Positions 1-6,092 of a stretch of DNA of 6,092 nucleotides are shown piece after piece. Origin of the DNA: an uncultured Burkholderiales bacterium (GTDB taxonomy: Bacteria > Pseudomonadota > Gammaproteobacteria > Burkholderiales > Burkholderiaceae_D); the NCBI GenBank assembly GCA_937872165.1, contig CALMOR010000108.1, positions 51,319-57,410 on the forward strand, given 5' to 3'. Numbering within the stretch: position 1 is the stretch's first letter; every line of letters begins with the position of its first letter. Both the position numbers and the translations under genes were made by a program. Below the pieces are notes generated by a model, which worked only from the letters and a program-made list of their open reading frames with translations, was not told the DNA's origin and searched no databases.

Positions 1-67
1 GCGCCTCGACCGGGCCGCTCGCATCGACCGCCCCGCGCGGTTCCGGATCCACCCCAAAGCCTGCGCC

Positions 68-1288
68 ATGGCCGCAACCGACATCGGCAAGCTGAAGATC
101 GACCGTGCCGGCCTCGCGCCGAAGAAACGTCGTCGCATCCGCTGGTGGATGATCGTCGTCGCGCTGATCGCCGTCGGCGCCCTCTTCGTCGTCTTCGCGC
201 CGCACCCGGTGACCGTGCAGACGGCCTCGGTCGTGACCCGCTATCCGGCGCAGCAGGTCACGCTGCTGACCGCTTCCGGATACGTCGTCGCCCAGCGCAA
301 GGCGGCGGTCGCGACCAAGGCGACGGGGCGGCTCGAGGAGCTCCGGGTCCAGGAAGGCAGTCGCGTACGCAAGGGCGACCTGCTGGCGCGGATCGACGAT
401 CGCGACGTGCGGGCGCAGCTCGCGGCCGCAGTGGCGCAGGTCGCCGTGGCGCGGGCCGCGGTCGCATCGGCCGACGCCGACGAGCGCAACTCCGTCATCG
501 AGCTGAAGCGCAACCGCGACCTCGTCACGCAGAACTTCGTGTCGGGCTCGGCGCTCGACGCGGCGGTGGCGCGCAACGACCGCTCGCTCGCGGCGACCAA
601 CAACGCGAAGGCCGCGCTGCAGGTCGCGCTCGCCAACGCCGACAACGCGAAGGTGGCGGTGGACTTCACCGAGATCCGCGCGCCGTTCGACGGCGTCGTC
701 GTGACGAAGAGCGCGAACGTCGGCGACATCGTCACGCCGTTCTCGTCGGCGGTGGACTCCAAGGGCGCGGTCGTCAACATGGCCGACCTGTCGACGCTCG
801 AGGTCGAGGCCGACGTCTCCGAGTCGAGCCTGTCGAAGATCAGGGTCGGTCAGCCGTGCGAGATCCTGCTCGACGCGCTGCCCGACGTGCGCTTCTCGGG
901 ATCGGTCAGCCGGCAGGTGCCGACCGTGGACCGGGCCAAGGCCACCGTCACGACCAAGGTGCGCTTCGACCGGCTCGACGATCGCATCCTCCCCGACATG
1001 AGCGCGAAGGTCGGCTTCCTGTCGTCGAAGGTGGACCAGGCGGCCAACCGGCCGACGATCGCGGTATCGACCGACGCGGTGGTCGTGCGCGACGGCAAGC
1101 CCACCGTGTATCGGCTGAAGACCGGCGACGGCAAGAGCACCGTGGAGGCCGTGACCGTCACCACCGGCGCGGCCTATCCCGACGCCGTCGAGATCGCGTC
1201 GGGCAACCTCAGGTCGGGCGACAAGGTCGTCGTCAAGCCCTCCGGCAGGATCGGCGACGGCACGCCGGTCGCGCTGCAAGCCAAGTGA
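68..1288 (+). CDS. HlyD/RND-type periplasmic adaptor subunit of an ABC exporter (MacA-like)
   Basis: This is a 406-residue membrane fusion (periplasmic adaptor) protein that should bridge the inner-membrane ABC permeases and an outer-membrane channel. A short basic cytoplasmic N-terminus (KKRRR, residues 19-23) precedes one membrane anchor at about 26-44. There is no lipobox cysteine, so it is anchored by the helix and not lipidated. The first lipoyl half follows at about 69-110 (ATGRLEELRVQEGSRVRKGD), then an Ala-rich helical hairpin at about 114-198. The second lipoyl half is marked by FTEIRAPFDGVVV at 200-212 and a later VGDIV. Beta-barrel and membrane-proximal domains fill the rest. ATG 68 is chosen because it gives a normal N-terminus, but no clear Shine-Dalgarno precedes it and the frame is open upstream to the window edge. 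Its stop overlaps the ATPase start, tying it to the transporter. The family is certain; the exported substrate is unknown. Confidence 0.93.
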   Translation: MAATDIGKLKIDRAGLAPKKRRRIRWWMIVVALIAVGALFVVFAPHPVTVQTASVVTRYPAQQVTLLTASGYVVAQRKAAVATKATGRLEELRVQEGSRVRKGDLLARIDDRDVRAQLAAAVAQVAVARAAVASADADERNSVIELKRNRDLVTQNFVSGSALDAAVARNDRSLAATNNAKAALQVALANADNAKVAVDFTEIRAPFDGVVVTKSANVGDIVTPFSSAVDSKGAVVNMADLSTLEVEADVSESSLSKIRVGQPCEILLDALPDVRFSGSVSRQVPTVDRAKATVTTKVRFDRLDDRILPDMSAKVGFLSSKVDQAANRPTIAVSTDAVVVRDGKPTVYRLKTGDGKSTVEAVTVTTGAAYPDAVEIASGNLRSGDKVVVKPSGRIGDGTPVALQAK

Positions 1289-2049
1289 CGACGACTGCCG
1301 ACGACGGTGCCGCGGATCACCCGCTCGTCGCGATCCGCGAATTGCAGAAGGTCTACATCCGCGGCGAGCAGGCGGTTCCGGTTCTGCTCGGGCTCGACCT
1401 CGACATCCCGCGCGGCGACTTCGTGTCGCTGATGGGACCGTCGGGCTCGGGCAAGAGCACGCTGCTCAACCTCGTCGCGGGCATCGACAAGCCGACCGGC
1501 GGCAGCATCGTCGTCGACGGCGTCGACATCGCGCATCTGGGCGATGCGGACCTCGCGGCCTGGCGCGCCGCGCACGTCGGCTTCATCTTCCAGTTCTACA
1601 ACCTGATGCCGGTGCTGAACGCGTTCGAGAACATCGAGCTGCCGCTCCTGCTGACCGGCCTGTCGCGGCGCGAGCGGAAGGAACACGTCGAGACGGCGCT
1701 CGAGATGGTCGGCCTCGCGGACCGCGCGGACCACTACCCGAACGAGTTGTCGGGCGGCCAGCAGCAACGCGTCGCGATCGCGCGGGCGCTGATCGCGGAC
1801 CCGACGCTGATCGTCGCCGACGAGCCGACCGGCGACCTCGACCGCCATACCGGCGAGGAGATCCTCAACCTGATGGACCAGCTCAACGCGGAGCTCGGCA
1901 AGACCATCGTGATGGTCACGCACGACCCGCGCGCCGCGGGTCGCGCGCGGCGCATGGTCCACCTCGAGAAGGGCGTCCTCGTCAGCGACGCCGACTACCG
2001 GGCCGAGCTCGAGGCCGAGCTGCGCGCAGCCTCGGCCGCGGCTCATTGA
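1285..2049 (+). CDS. ABC transporter ATP-binding protein, LolD/MacB class
   Basis: This 254-residue ATPase powers the adjacent permeases from the cytoplasmic face. All nucleotide-binding motifs are intact: Walker A GPSGSGKST at 51-59, Q-loop Gln103 in FIFQFYNL, signature LSGGQ at 155-159, Walker B LIVADEPT at 175-182 with catalytic Glu180, D-loop GDLD at 183-186 and H-loop His213 in VTHDP. The FQFYNLMP and ADEPTGDLD wording is typical of the LolD/MacB/FtsE group. The start is taken as GTG 1285, whose GTGA overlaps the TGA of the adaptor gene. It lies about 17 codons before the first conserved strand (LVAIRELQKVY) and gives a normal family length. The same frame stays open far upstream, but that stretch is only Arg/Gly-rich shadow of the adaptor gene. 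The C-terminus carries an Ala/Glu-rich tail after the ABC domain. Confidence 0.96.
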   Translation: MTTTADDGAADHPLVAIRELQKVYIRGEQAVPVLLGLDLDIPRGDFVSLMGPSGSGKSTLLNLVAGIDKPTGGSIVVDGVDIAHLGDADLAAWRAAHVGFIFQFYNLMPVLNAFENIELPLLLTGLSRRERKEHVETALEMVGLADRADHYPNELSGGQQQRVAIARALIADPTLIVADEPTGDLDRHTGEEILNLMDQLNAELGKTIVMVTHDPRAAGRARRMVHLEKGVLVSDADYRAELEAELRAASAAAH

Positions 2050-2053
2050 GAGG
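2048..2053 (+). promoter_or_regulatory. Ribosome binding site of the VOC gene
   Basis: GAGAGG overlaps the stop codon of the ATPase gene and lies six bases before GTG 2060. It supports that GTG as the true start and suggests translational coupling to the ATPase. Confidence 0.6.
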
Positions 2054-2059
2054 CAGGCC

Positions 2060-2452
2060 GTGACGCAGAACCTCGCCGCGCTGACCCTCGTCGTGCGCGA
2101 CTACGACGAAGCCATCGACTGGTACACGCGGGCGCTCGGCTTCGATCTCCTCGAAGACACCGCGATGGGCGGCGACAAGCGCTGGGTGCGGATCGCGCCG
2201 CGCGGGTCCACCGGCACCGCGCTGCTGCTCGCGGTCGGGAAGGACGACGAAGAGGCGGCGGTCGTCGGCCGGCAGGCGGGTGGGCGCGTCTTCCTGTTCC
2301 TGCACACCGACGACTTCGATCGCGACCACGCGGCGATGAGCGCGGCCGGCGTGCGCTTCGTCGAGGAGCCGCGCGACGAGGTCTACGGCAAGGTCGTCGT
2401 GTTCGAGGACCTCTACGGCAACCGCTGGGACTTCATCGAGCCGAAGGGCTGA
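2060..2452 (+). CDS. VOC (glyoxalase/bleomycin-resistance fold) family protein
   Basis: This is a 130-residue, single-domain cytoplasmic protein of the vicinal oxygen chelate superfamily. The start LTLVVRDYDEAIDWYTRALGF (from about residue 8) is the classic first beta-alpha unit. The second half has VFLFLHTDDFD and the closing VFEDLYGNRWDFIEP. Two plausible metal ligands are visible, His82 in FLHTDD and Glu127 in WDFIEP. The matching positions in the N-terminal half hold hydrophobic or Thr residues (LTLVV near 8-12, ALLLAV near 54-59), so a full four-ligand glyoxalase I site is not evident. GTG 2060 is backed by a ribosome binding site; a later in-frame ATG would remove the first strand. It sits ten bases after the ATPase gene and six before a permease gene, so it is co-expressed with the exporter. 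It might bind or modify the exported compound, or be an unrelated passenger. Specific activity is not assignable. Confidence 0.88.
   Translation: MTQNLAALTLVVRDYDEAIDWYTRALGFDLLEDTAMGGDKRWVRIAPRGSTGTALLLAVGKDDEEAAVVGRQAGGRVFLFLHTDDFDRDHAAMSAAGVRFVEEPRDEVYGKVVVFEDLYGNRWDFIEPKG
2443..2448 (+). promoter_or_regulatory. Possible ribosome binding site of the first permease gene
   Basis: GAAGGG lies inside the last codons of the VOC gene, ten bases before GTG 2459. It is a fair match at slightly long spacing and fits coupled translation from the VOC gene. Confidence 0.4.
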
Positions 2453-2458
2453 CCGGCC

Positions 2459-3619
2459 GTGTACTTCATCGTCAAGCTGCTCACCCGCAACGCGATGCGA
2501 CAGAAGCTGCGCATCGCGCTGACGATGGTCGGGCTGGTCGTGGCGATCTGCGCGTTCGGCCTGCTGCGGACCATCGTCGACGCCTGGTACGCCGGCGTCG
2601 ACGGCACTTCGTCGATCCGCCTCGTCACGCGCAACTCGATCTCTCTGGTGTTCCCGTTGCCGCTCAACTACGCGCAACGCATGCGCCAGGTCGACGGCGT
2701 CGACGGCGTCTCGTGGGGCAACTGGTTCGGCGGCGTCTACATCACCGAGCGCAACTTCTTCCCGCAGTTCGCGGTGGACGCCGCGAGCTATCTCGAGCTG
2801 TATCCCGAATACCTCGTGCAGCCGGCTCAACTGAAGGCCTTCCTCGCCGACCGGCAGGGCGCCGTCGTGGGTCACAAGCTCGCCGAGCAGTACGGCTGGA
2901 AGATCGGCGACCAGGTCCCGTTGCGCGGGACGATCTATCCGGGCACGTGGACCTTCACGGTGCGCGCGATCTACGACGGCGCCGACCTCAAGACCGACGA
3001 GTCGCAGTTCCTCTTCCATTGGGAATACCTAAACGAGACCGTCAAGAAGCGCTACGGCCGCAGGGGCGACCAGGTCGGCTTCTACATCGAGCGGCTGCGC
3101 AATCCCGACGACGCGGCACCGGTCTCGAAGCAGGTCGACGGCCTCTTCGGCAACTCGCTGGCCGAGACGCTGACCGAGACCGAGAAGGCGTTCCAGCTCG
3201 GCTTCATCTCGATGACCGAGCTGATCCTCGTCGCGATCCAGGCCGTGTCCTTCGTCGTGATCCTGATCATCATGGCCGTGATGGCCAACACCATCGCGAT
3301 GACGGCGCGCGAGCGTACGTCCGAGTACGCGACGCTGAAGGCGCTCGGCTTCGGTCCGGCCTTCATCGGCTGGCTGATCGTCGGCGAGTCGCTGCTCATC
3401 GCGCTCGTCGGCGGCGCGGTGGCCGTGGCCGTCACCTTCCCGATCGCGAACGCGTTCGCCCGCACGATGGGCACGCTGTTCCCGGTCTTCTTCGTCTCGA
3501 AGGAGACCGTGCTCTTCCAGTTCGCGGCCGCGGGCGTCATCGGTCTCGTCGCGTCGGCCTGGCCGGCGTGGAGCGCGGGCCGCATCCGCATCGTCGACGG
3601 CCTGCGCCACGTGGCCTGA
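2459..3619 (+). CDS. FtsX/MacB-type ABC transporter permease 1
   Basis: This 386-residue inner-membrane permease has the four-helix type VII ABC layout. TM1 is at about 19-40 (IALTMVGLVVAICAFGLL), followed by a periplasmic domain at about 41-250. TM2 is at about 252-279, TM3 at about 303-327 and TM4 at about 352-369. After TM2 comes the cytoplasmic coupling stretch TARERTSEYATLKALGF (282-298), the hallmark that meets the ATPase. The end, PAWSAGRIRIVDGLRHVA, is the usual FtsX-domain tail. The periplasmic domain is rich in aromatic residues (for example WGNWFGGVY) and is unlike that of permease 2, suggesting a distinct role in a heterodimer. No ATPase domain is fused, unlike MacB itself. GTG 2459 gives an immediate amphipathic N-terminus (YFIVKLLTRNAMRQKLR) as expected before TM1. 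It lies six bases after the VOC stop and nine before permease 2. Confidence 0.94.
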   Translation: MYFIVKLLTRNAMRQKLRIALTMVGLVVAICAFGLLRTIVDAWYAGVDGTSSIRLVTRNSISLVFPLPLNYAQRMRQVDGVDGVSWGNWFGGVYITERNFFPQFAVDAASYLELYPEYLVQPAQLKAFLADRQGAVVGHKLAEQYGWKIGDQVPLRGTIYPGTWTFTVRAIYDGADLKTDESQFLFHWEYLNETVKKRYGRRGDQVGFYIERLRNPDDAAPVSKQVDGLFGNSLAETLTETEKAFQLGFISMTELILVAIQAVSFVVILIIMAVMANTIAMTARERTSEYATLKALGFGPAFIGWLIVGESLLIALVGGAVAVAVTFPIANAFARTMGTLFPVFFVSKETVLFQFAAAGVIGLVASAWPAWSAGRIRIVDGLRHVA

Positions 3620-3628
3620 AGCGCCCGC

Positions 3629-4813
3629 TTGAAGACGATCCCCTTCTCGTACATCGCGCGCAACGTCTACAAGCGGCGCGTGACGACGCTGCTGACGGCG
3701 AGCGGCATGGCGCTGGTGGTGTTCGTCTTCGCGAGCGTCCTGATGATGACCGAAGGCATCCGCGCCACGCTGATCGCGACCGGACAGCCCGACAACGTGA
3801 TGGTGATCCGCAAGGCGTCGGCGTCCGAGGTGCAGAGCAGCGTGGGACGCGATCAGGGCACCGTCATCGACAGCAGCCCCGAGATCGCGACCGACGGCGC
3901 CGGACAGAAGCTGATCTCGAAGGAGCCGGTCGCGGTCATCAACATGCCGAAGCGGAAGTCGAACCCGAACGATCCCGACAAGCCGTCCAACATCGTCGTC
4001 CGCGGCACGACCGACGCCGGCATGCAGATGCGCCCGCAGGTCCACATCGTCGAGGGACGGATGTACCGGCCGGGCACGTCCGAGATCATCGCGGGTCGCG
4101 CGATCGCGAACGGCTTCGCCGGCGCGGGGCTCGGCGAGAGCCTGCGCTTCGCGCAGCGCCAGTGGACCGTCGTCGGCATCTTCGACGGCGGCGGCAGCGC
4201 GTTCGACGCCGAGGTGGGGGGCGACGCCGAGCAGCTGATGCAGGGCTTCCGGCGCCAGTCGTTCTCGTCGGTGATCTTCCGGCTCGCGGACCCGTCGCAG
4301 TTCGATGCGACCAAGGCGCGGCTCGAAGGCGATCCCCGCCTGACCATCGAAGCGAAGCCGGAGAAGCAGTTCTACGCCGAGCAGTCCGAGTCGCTCGCGA
4401 AGTTCATCGGCTATCTCGGCACGACGCTGTCGATCATCTTCTCGATCGGCGCGGTCGTCGGCGCGATGATCACGATGTACGCGAGCGTGGCCGCGCGCAC
4501 CGGCGAGATCGGTACGCTGCGGGCGCTGGGCTTCCCGCGCTCGTCGATCCTCGCCGCCTTCCTCGTCGAGGCGCTGATGCTCGGCCTCGTCGGCGGCGTC
4601 GTCGGTCTCGCGGCCGCGTCGTCGATGCAGCTCGTGAGCCTGTCGACGACCAACTTCCAGACCTTCTCGGAACTGACCTTCCGCTTCCATCTCAACGGCG
4701 CGATCGTCGTCGAGGTCGTGCTGTTCGCGCTCTCGATGGGCTTCGTGGGCGGCTTCCTGCCGGCGTATCGTGCGGCACGGATGAAGATCGTCGACGCGCT
4801 CAGGGCCGCGTGA
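3629..4813 (+). CDS. FtsX/MacB-type ABC transporter permease 2
   Basis: This 394-residue permease is the second membrane subunit of the exporter. The N-terminus MKTIPFSYIARNVYKRRVTT leads into TM1 at about 20-41. A periplasmic domain at about 42-258 contains a charged, Pro/Lys-rich segment at 106-121 (MPKRKSNPNDPDKPSN), probably a loop. TM2 is at about 260-284, TM3 at about 307-330 and TM4 at about 358-377. The coupling stretch ARTGEIGTLRALGF (289-302) and the tail PAYRAARMKIVDALRAA are typical of the MacB/FtsX domain. The start is TTG 3629: the frame has a TGA at 3617-3619 and no other start codon between, while the next in-frame ATG (codon 27) would cut TM1. The preceding Shine-Dalgarno is weak, so coupling to permease 1 is likely. 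Its sequence differs clearly from permease 1 outside the coupling and tail motifs, arguing for an old duplication and a heterodimer. Confidence 0.93.
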   Translation: MKTIPFSYIARNVYKRRVTTLLTASGMALVVFVFASVLMMTEGIRATLIATGQPDNVMVIRKASASEVQSSVGRDQGTVIDSSPEIATDGAGQKLISKEPVAVINMPKRKSNPNDPDKPSNIVVRGTTDAGMQMRPQVHIVEGRMYRPGTSEIIAGRAIANGFAGAGLGESLRFAQRQWTVVGIFDGGGSAFDAEVGGDAEQLMQGFRRQSFSSVIFRLADPSQFDATKARLEGDPRLTIEAKPEKQFYAEQSESLAKFIGYLGTTLSIIFSIGAVVGAMITMYASVAARTGEIGTLRALGFPRSSILAAFLVEALMLGLVGGVVGLAAASSMQLVSLSTTNFQTFSELTFRFHLNGAIVVEVVLFALSMGFVGGFLPAYRAARMKIVDALRAA

Positions 4814-4829
4814 CGTAAGCCCGTCCGCG

Positions 4830-4848
4830 CCGACGCGACTGACGTCGG
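4830..4848. other. Weak inverted repeat in the spacer after the exporter genes
   Basis: CCGACG (4830-4835) and CGTCGG (4843-4848) can pair around a seven-base loop. Overlapping CGTCCG (4822-4827) and CGGACG offer an alternative pairing. There is no T-run, so it is not a convincing intrinsic terminator. It could be chance in GC-rich DNA, a processing or attenuation hairpin, or a binding site. The rest of the 4814-4877 spacer shows no clear -35/-10 promoter. Confidence 0.25.
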
Positions 4849-4864
4849 ACGACGAGCATCGAAC

Positions 4865-4872
4865 GAGAGGGA
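4865..4872 (+). promoter_or_regulatory. Ribosome binding site of the GltB-like gene
   Basis: GAGAGGGA lies five bases before ATG 4878 and is the best Shine-Dalgarno match in the window. It fixes this ATG as the start of the downstream gene. Confidence 0.75.
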
Positions 4873-4877
4873 CGACG

Positions 4878-6092
4878 ATGAGTCAGACGCGCTTCTTCAC
4901 CTTCGCGGCGATCGCCGCGGTGTTCACGGTCGCGGTCTTCGCGACGATGTTCTCGTCGTGGTTCTGGCCGATCGCGGTCGTGCTCGGACTGCTGACGCTG
5001 GTCGGCCTCCACGACCTCGCGCAGACCCGGCACTCGATCCGTCGCAACTATCCGGTTATCGGGCACTTCCGCTTCCTGATCGAGGCGATCCGCCCGGAGC
5101 TGCGGCAGTACCTGTTCGAAGACGACACGGTGGCGACGCCGTTCTCGCGCAGCCAGCGCTCGATCGTCTATCAGCGCGCGAAGCTCGAGCTCGACAAGCG
5201 ACCGTTCGGCACGCAGCTCGACGTCTATCAGGTCGGCTACGAATGGATCAACCACTCGATCGCGCCGGCGCCGATCCAGCATCACGACTTCCGCGTTCAG
5301 GTCGGCCGCGTCGCCGACGATCATGCGGCCGACGGCTTCGTCGACAAGCCGGGCGTGCTGAAGCCCTATTCGGCATCGGTGTTCAACATCTCGGCGATGA
5401 GCTTCGGCGCGCTGTCGGCCAACGCGATCCGCGCGTTGAACCATGGCGCGAAGCTCGGCGGCTTCGCGCACGACACCGGTGAAGGCTCGATCTCGCGCTA
5501 TCACCGCGAATTCGGCGGCGACCTGATCTGGGAGATCGGCTCGGGTTACTTCGGCTGCCGCAACGACGATGGCTCGTTTTCGGAGGAACGCTTCGTCGAG
5601 AACGCCACCGCGGACCAGGTCAAGATGATCGAGGTCAAGCTGTCGCAGGGTGCGAAGCCCGGGCACGGCGGCGTGTTGCCGGGCGCGAAGGTCTCGATCG
5701 AGATCGCCAGCGCTCGCGGCGTGCCGGCCGGCATCGATTGCGTCTCGCCCGCGCGTCATCCGGCCTTCTCGACGCCGATCGAACTGATGCGCTTCGTAGA
5801 ACGCCTGCGCATGCTGTCGGGCGGCAAGCCGACCGGCTTCAAGCTCTGCATCGGACATCCGTGGGAGTTCTTCGCGATCGCGAAGGCGATGCTCGAGACC
5901 GGCATCACGCCCGACTTCATCGTCGTCGACGGCGGCGAAGGCGGGACCGGCGCGGCGCCGGTCGAGTTCACCGATCACGTCGGCGCGCCGCTGCTCGAAG
6001 GACTGCAGCTGGTCCACAACACGCTCGTCGGGCTCGACTTGCGCGACCGGATCCGCATCGGTGCCTCGGGTCGCATCGTCACCGCCTTCGAC
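4878..6092 (+). CDS. Membrane-anchored FMN-binding glutamate synthase-domain protein (partial, C-terminus beyond window)
   Basis: The first 405 residues are present and the frame is still open at the right edge. Two hydrophobic segments (about 6-24 and 28-44) are followed by the family motif DLAQTRHSIRRNYPVIGHFR (46-65), the conserved IRPELRQYLFE and RPFGTQLDVYQVGYEWINHS. The TIM-barrel FMN/GOGAT core then shows SAMSFGALS (172-180), HDTGEGS (198-204), KPGHGGVLPG (260-269) and DGGEGGTGAAP (351-361), which parallel the GltB motifs around the FMN and 2-oxoglutarate site. IRIGASGRI closes the visible part. In GltB the 3Fe-4S cysteines lie roughly 50 residues after the DGG..TG motif, so they would fall just past this window; Cys227, Cys288 and Cys324 are not that cluster. 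No glutaminase domain precedes the barrel, so the ammonia source and true substrate are open. It follows the exporter cluster after 64 bases and has its own strong ribosome binding site; shared transcription is possible but not shown. Confidence 0.93.
   Translation, partial: MSQTRFFTFAAIAAVFTVAVFATMFSSWFWPIAVVLGLLTLVGLHDLAQTRHSIRRNYPVIGHFRFLIEAIRPELRQYLFEDDTVATPFSRSQRSIVYQRAKLELDKRPFGTQLDVYQVGYEWINHSIAPAPIQHHDFRVQVGRVADDHAADGFVDKPGVLKPYSASVFNISAMSFGALSANAIRALNHGAKLGGFAHDTGEGSISRYHREFGGDLIWEIGSGYFGCRNDDGSFSEERFVENATADQVKMIEVKLSQGAKPGHGGVLPGAKVSIEIASARGVPAGIDCVSPARHPAFSTPIELMRFVERLRMLSGGKPTGFKLCIGHPWEFFAIAKAMLETGITPDFIVVDGGEGGTGAAPVEFTDHVGAPLLEGLQLVHNTLVGLDLRDRIRIGASGRIVTAFD

Noticed and set aside
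145..1284. Long open stretch in the frame of the ATPase, running through the adaptor gene
   Set aside because: Its translation is Arg/Gly/Ala-rich with no domain motifs, as expected for an off-frame reading of GC-rich coding DNA. The ATPase homology begins only after GTG 1285.
2690..2710. Tandem nine-base repeat GTCGACGGC in permease 1
   Set aside because: Only two copies plus a partial one, encoding VDGVDGV in frame; ordinary coding redundancy, not a repeat element.
2713..4818. Very long forward open frame overlapping both permease genes
   Set aside because: It is highly Arg-rich without recognisable motifs and lies over two clear permeases in another frame; a codon-bias shadow.
4830..4848. 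Hairpin as an intrinsic terminator
   Set aside because: The stem is only six base pairs and no T-run follows, so it was kept only as a weak inverted repeat.
4958..5482. Forward open frame overlapping the start of the GltB-like gene
   Set aside because: It is an off-frame Arg/Ala-rich reading; the GltB-like frame has a strong ribosome binding site and clear family motifs.
1174..6017. Several long minus-strand open frames (for example 1982-3019, 3029-4690, 4800-6017)
   Set aside because: They are Arg/Asp/Glu/His-rich with no motifs and sit opposite well-supported genes. Rare stops on the opposite strand are normal at this G+C.

Overview
The window reads as one high-GC (by eye mid-to-upper 60s percent G+C), Gram-negative bacterial segment with every supported gene on the + strand. 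The periplasmic adaptor implies a two-membrane envelope. GC-rich third positions, frequent GTG/TTG starts and the gene families fit a proteobacterium, but the sequence fixes no genus. No rRNA, tRNA, mobile element, CRISPR array or long intergenic stretch was found.

Region 1 (68-4813) is a tightly packed five-gene cluster for a tripartite, MacAB/DevBCA/LolCDE-like (type VII, mechanotransmission) ABC export system. In order it holds a membrane-anchored HlyD/RND-type periplasmic adaptor (68-1288), a LolD/MacB-class ATPase starting at an overlapping GTG (1285-2049), a small VOC/glyoxalase-fold protein (2060-2452), and two different FtsX/MacB-type permeases (2459-3619 and 3629-4813). Spacings are -4, +10, +6 and +9 bases, so these genes are almost certainly co-transcribed and translationally coupled. 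The two permeases probably form a heterodimer driven by an ATPase dimer, with the adaptor linking them to an outer-membrane channel. No TolC-type gene lies in the window, and the substrate cannot be read from sequence.

Region 2 (4814-4877) is a 64-base spacer with a weak hairpin and a good ribosome binding site. Region 3 (4878-6092, running off the right edge) encodes the N-terminal 405 residues of an FMN-binding, glutamate-synthase-domain protein with two N-terminal membrane segments. This is the stand-alone, membrane-anchored GltB-like family, not a full glutamate synthase.

Most of this is recognisable biology. The parts worth a second look are the VOC gene embedded between ATPase and permease genes, the run of four non-ATG starts, the two permeases lying in one reading frame separated by a TGA, and the membrane-anchored GltB-like protein beside the exporter. 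I see no strong sign of an entirely new system.
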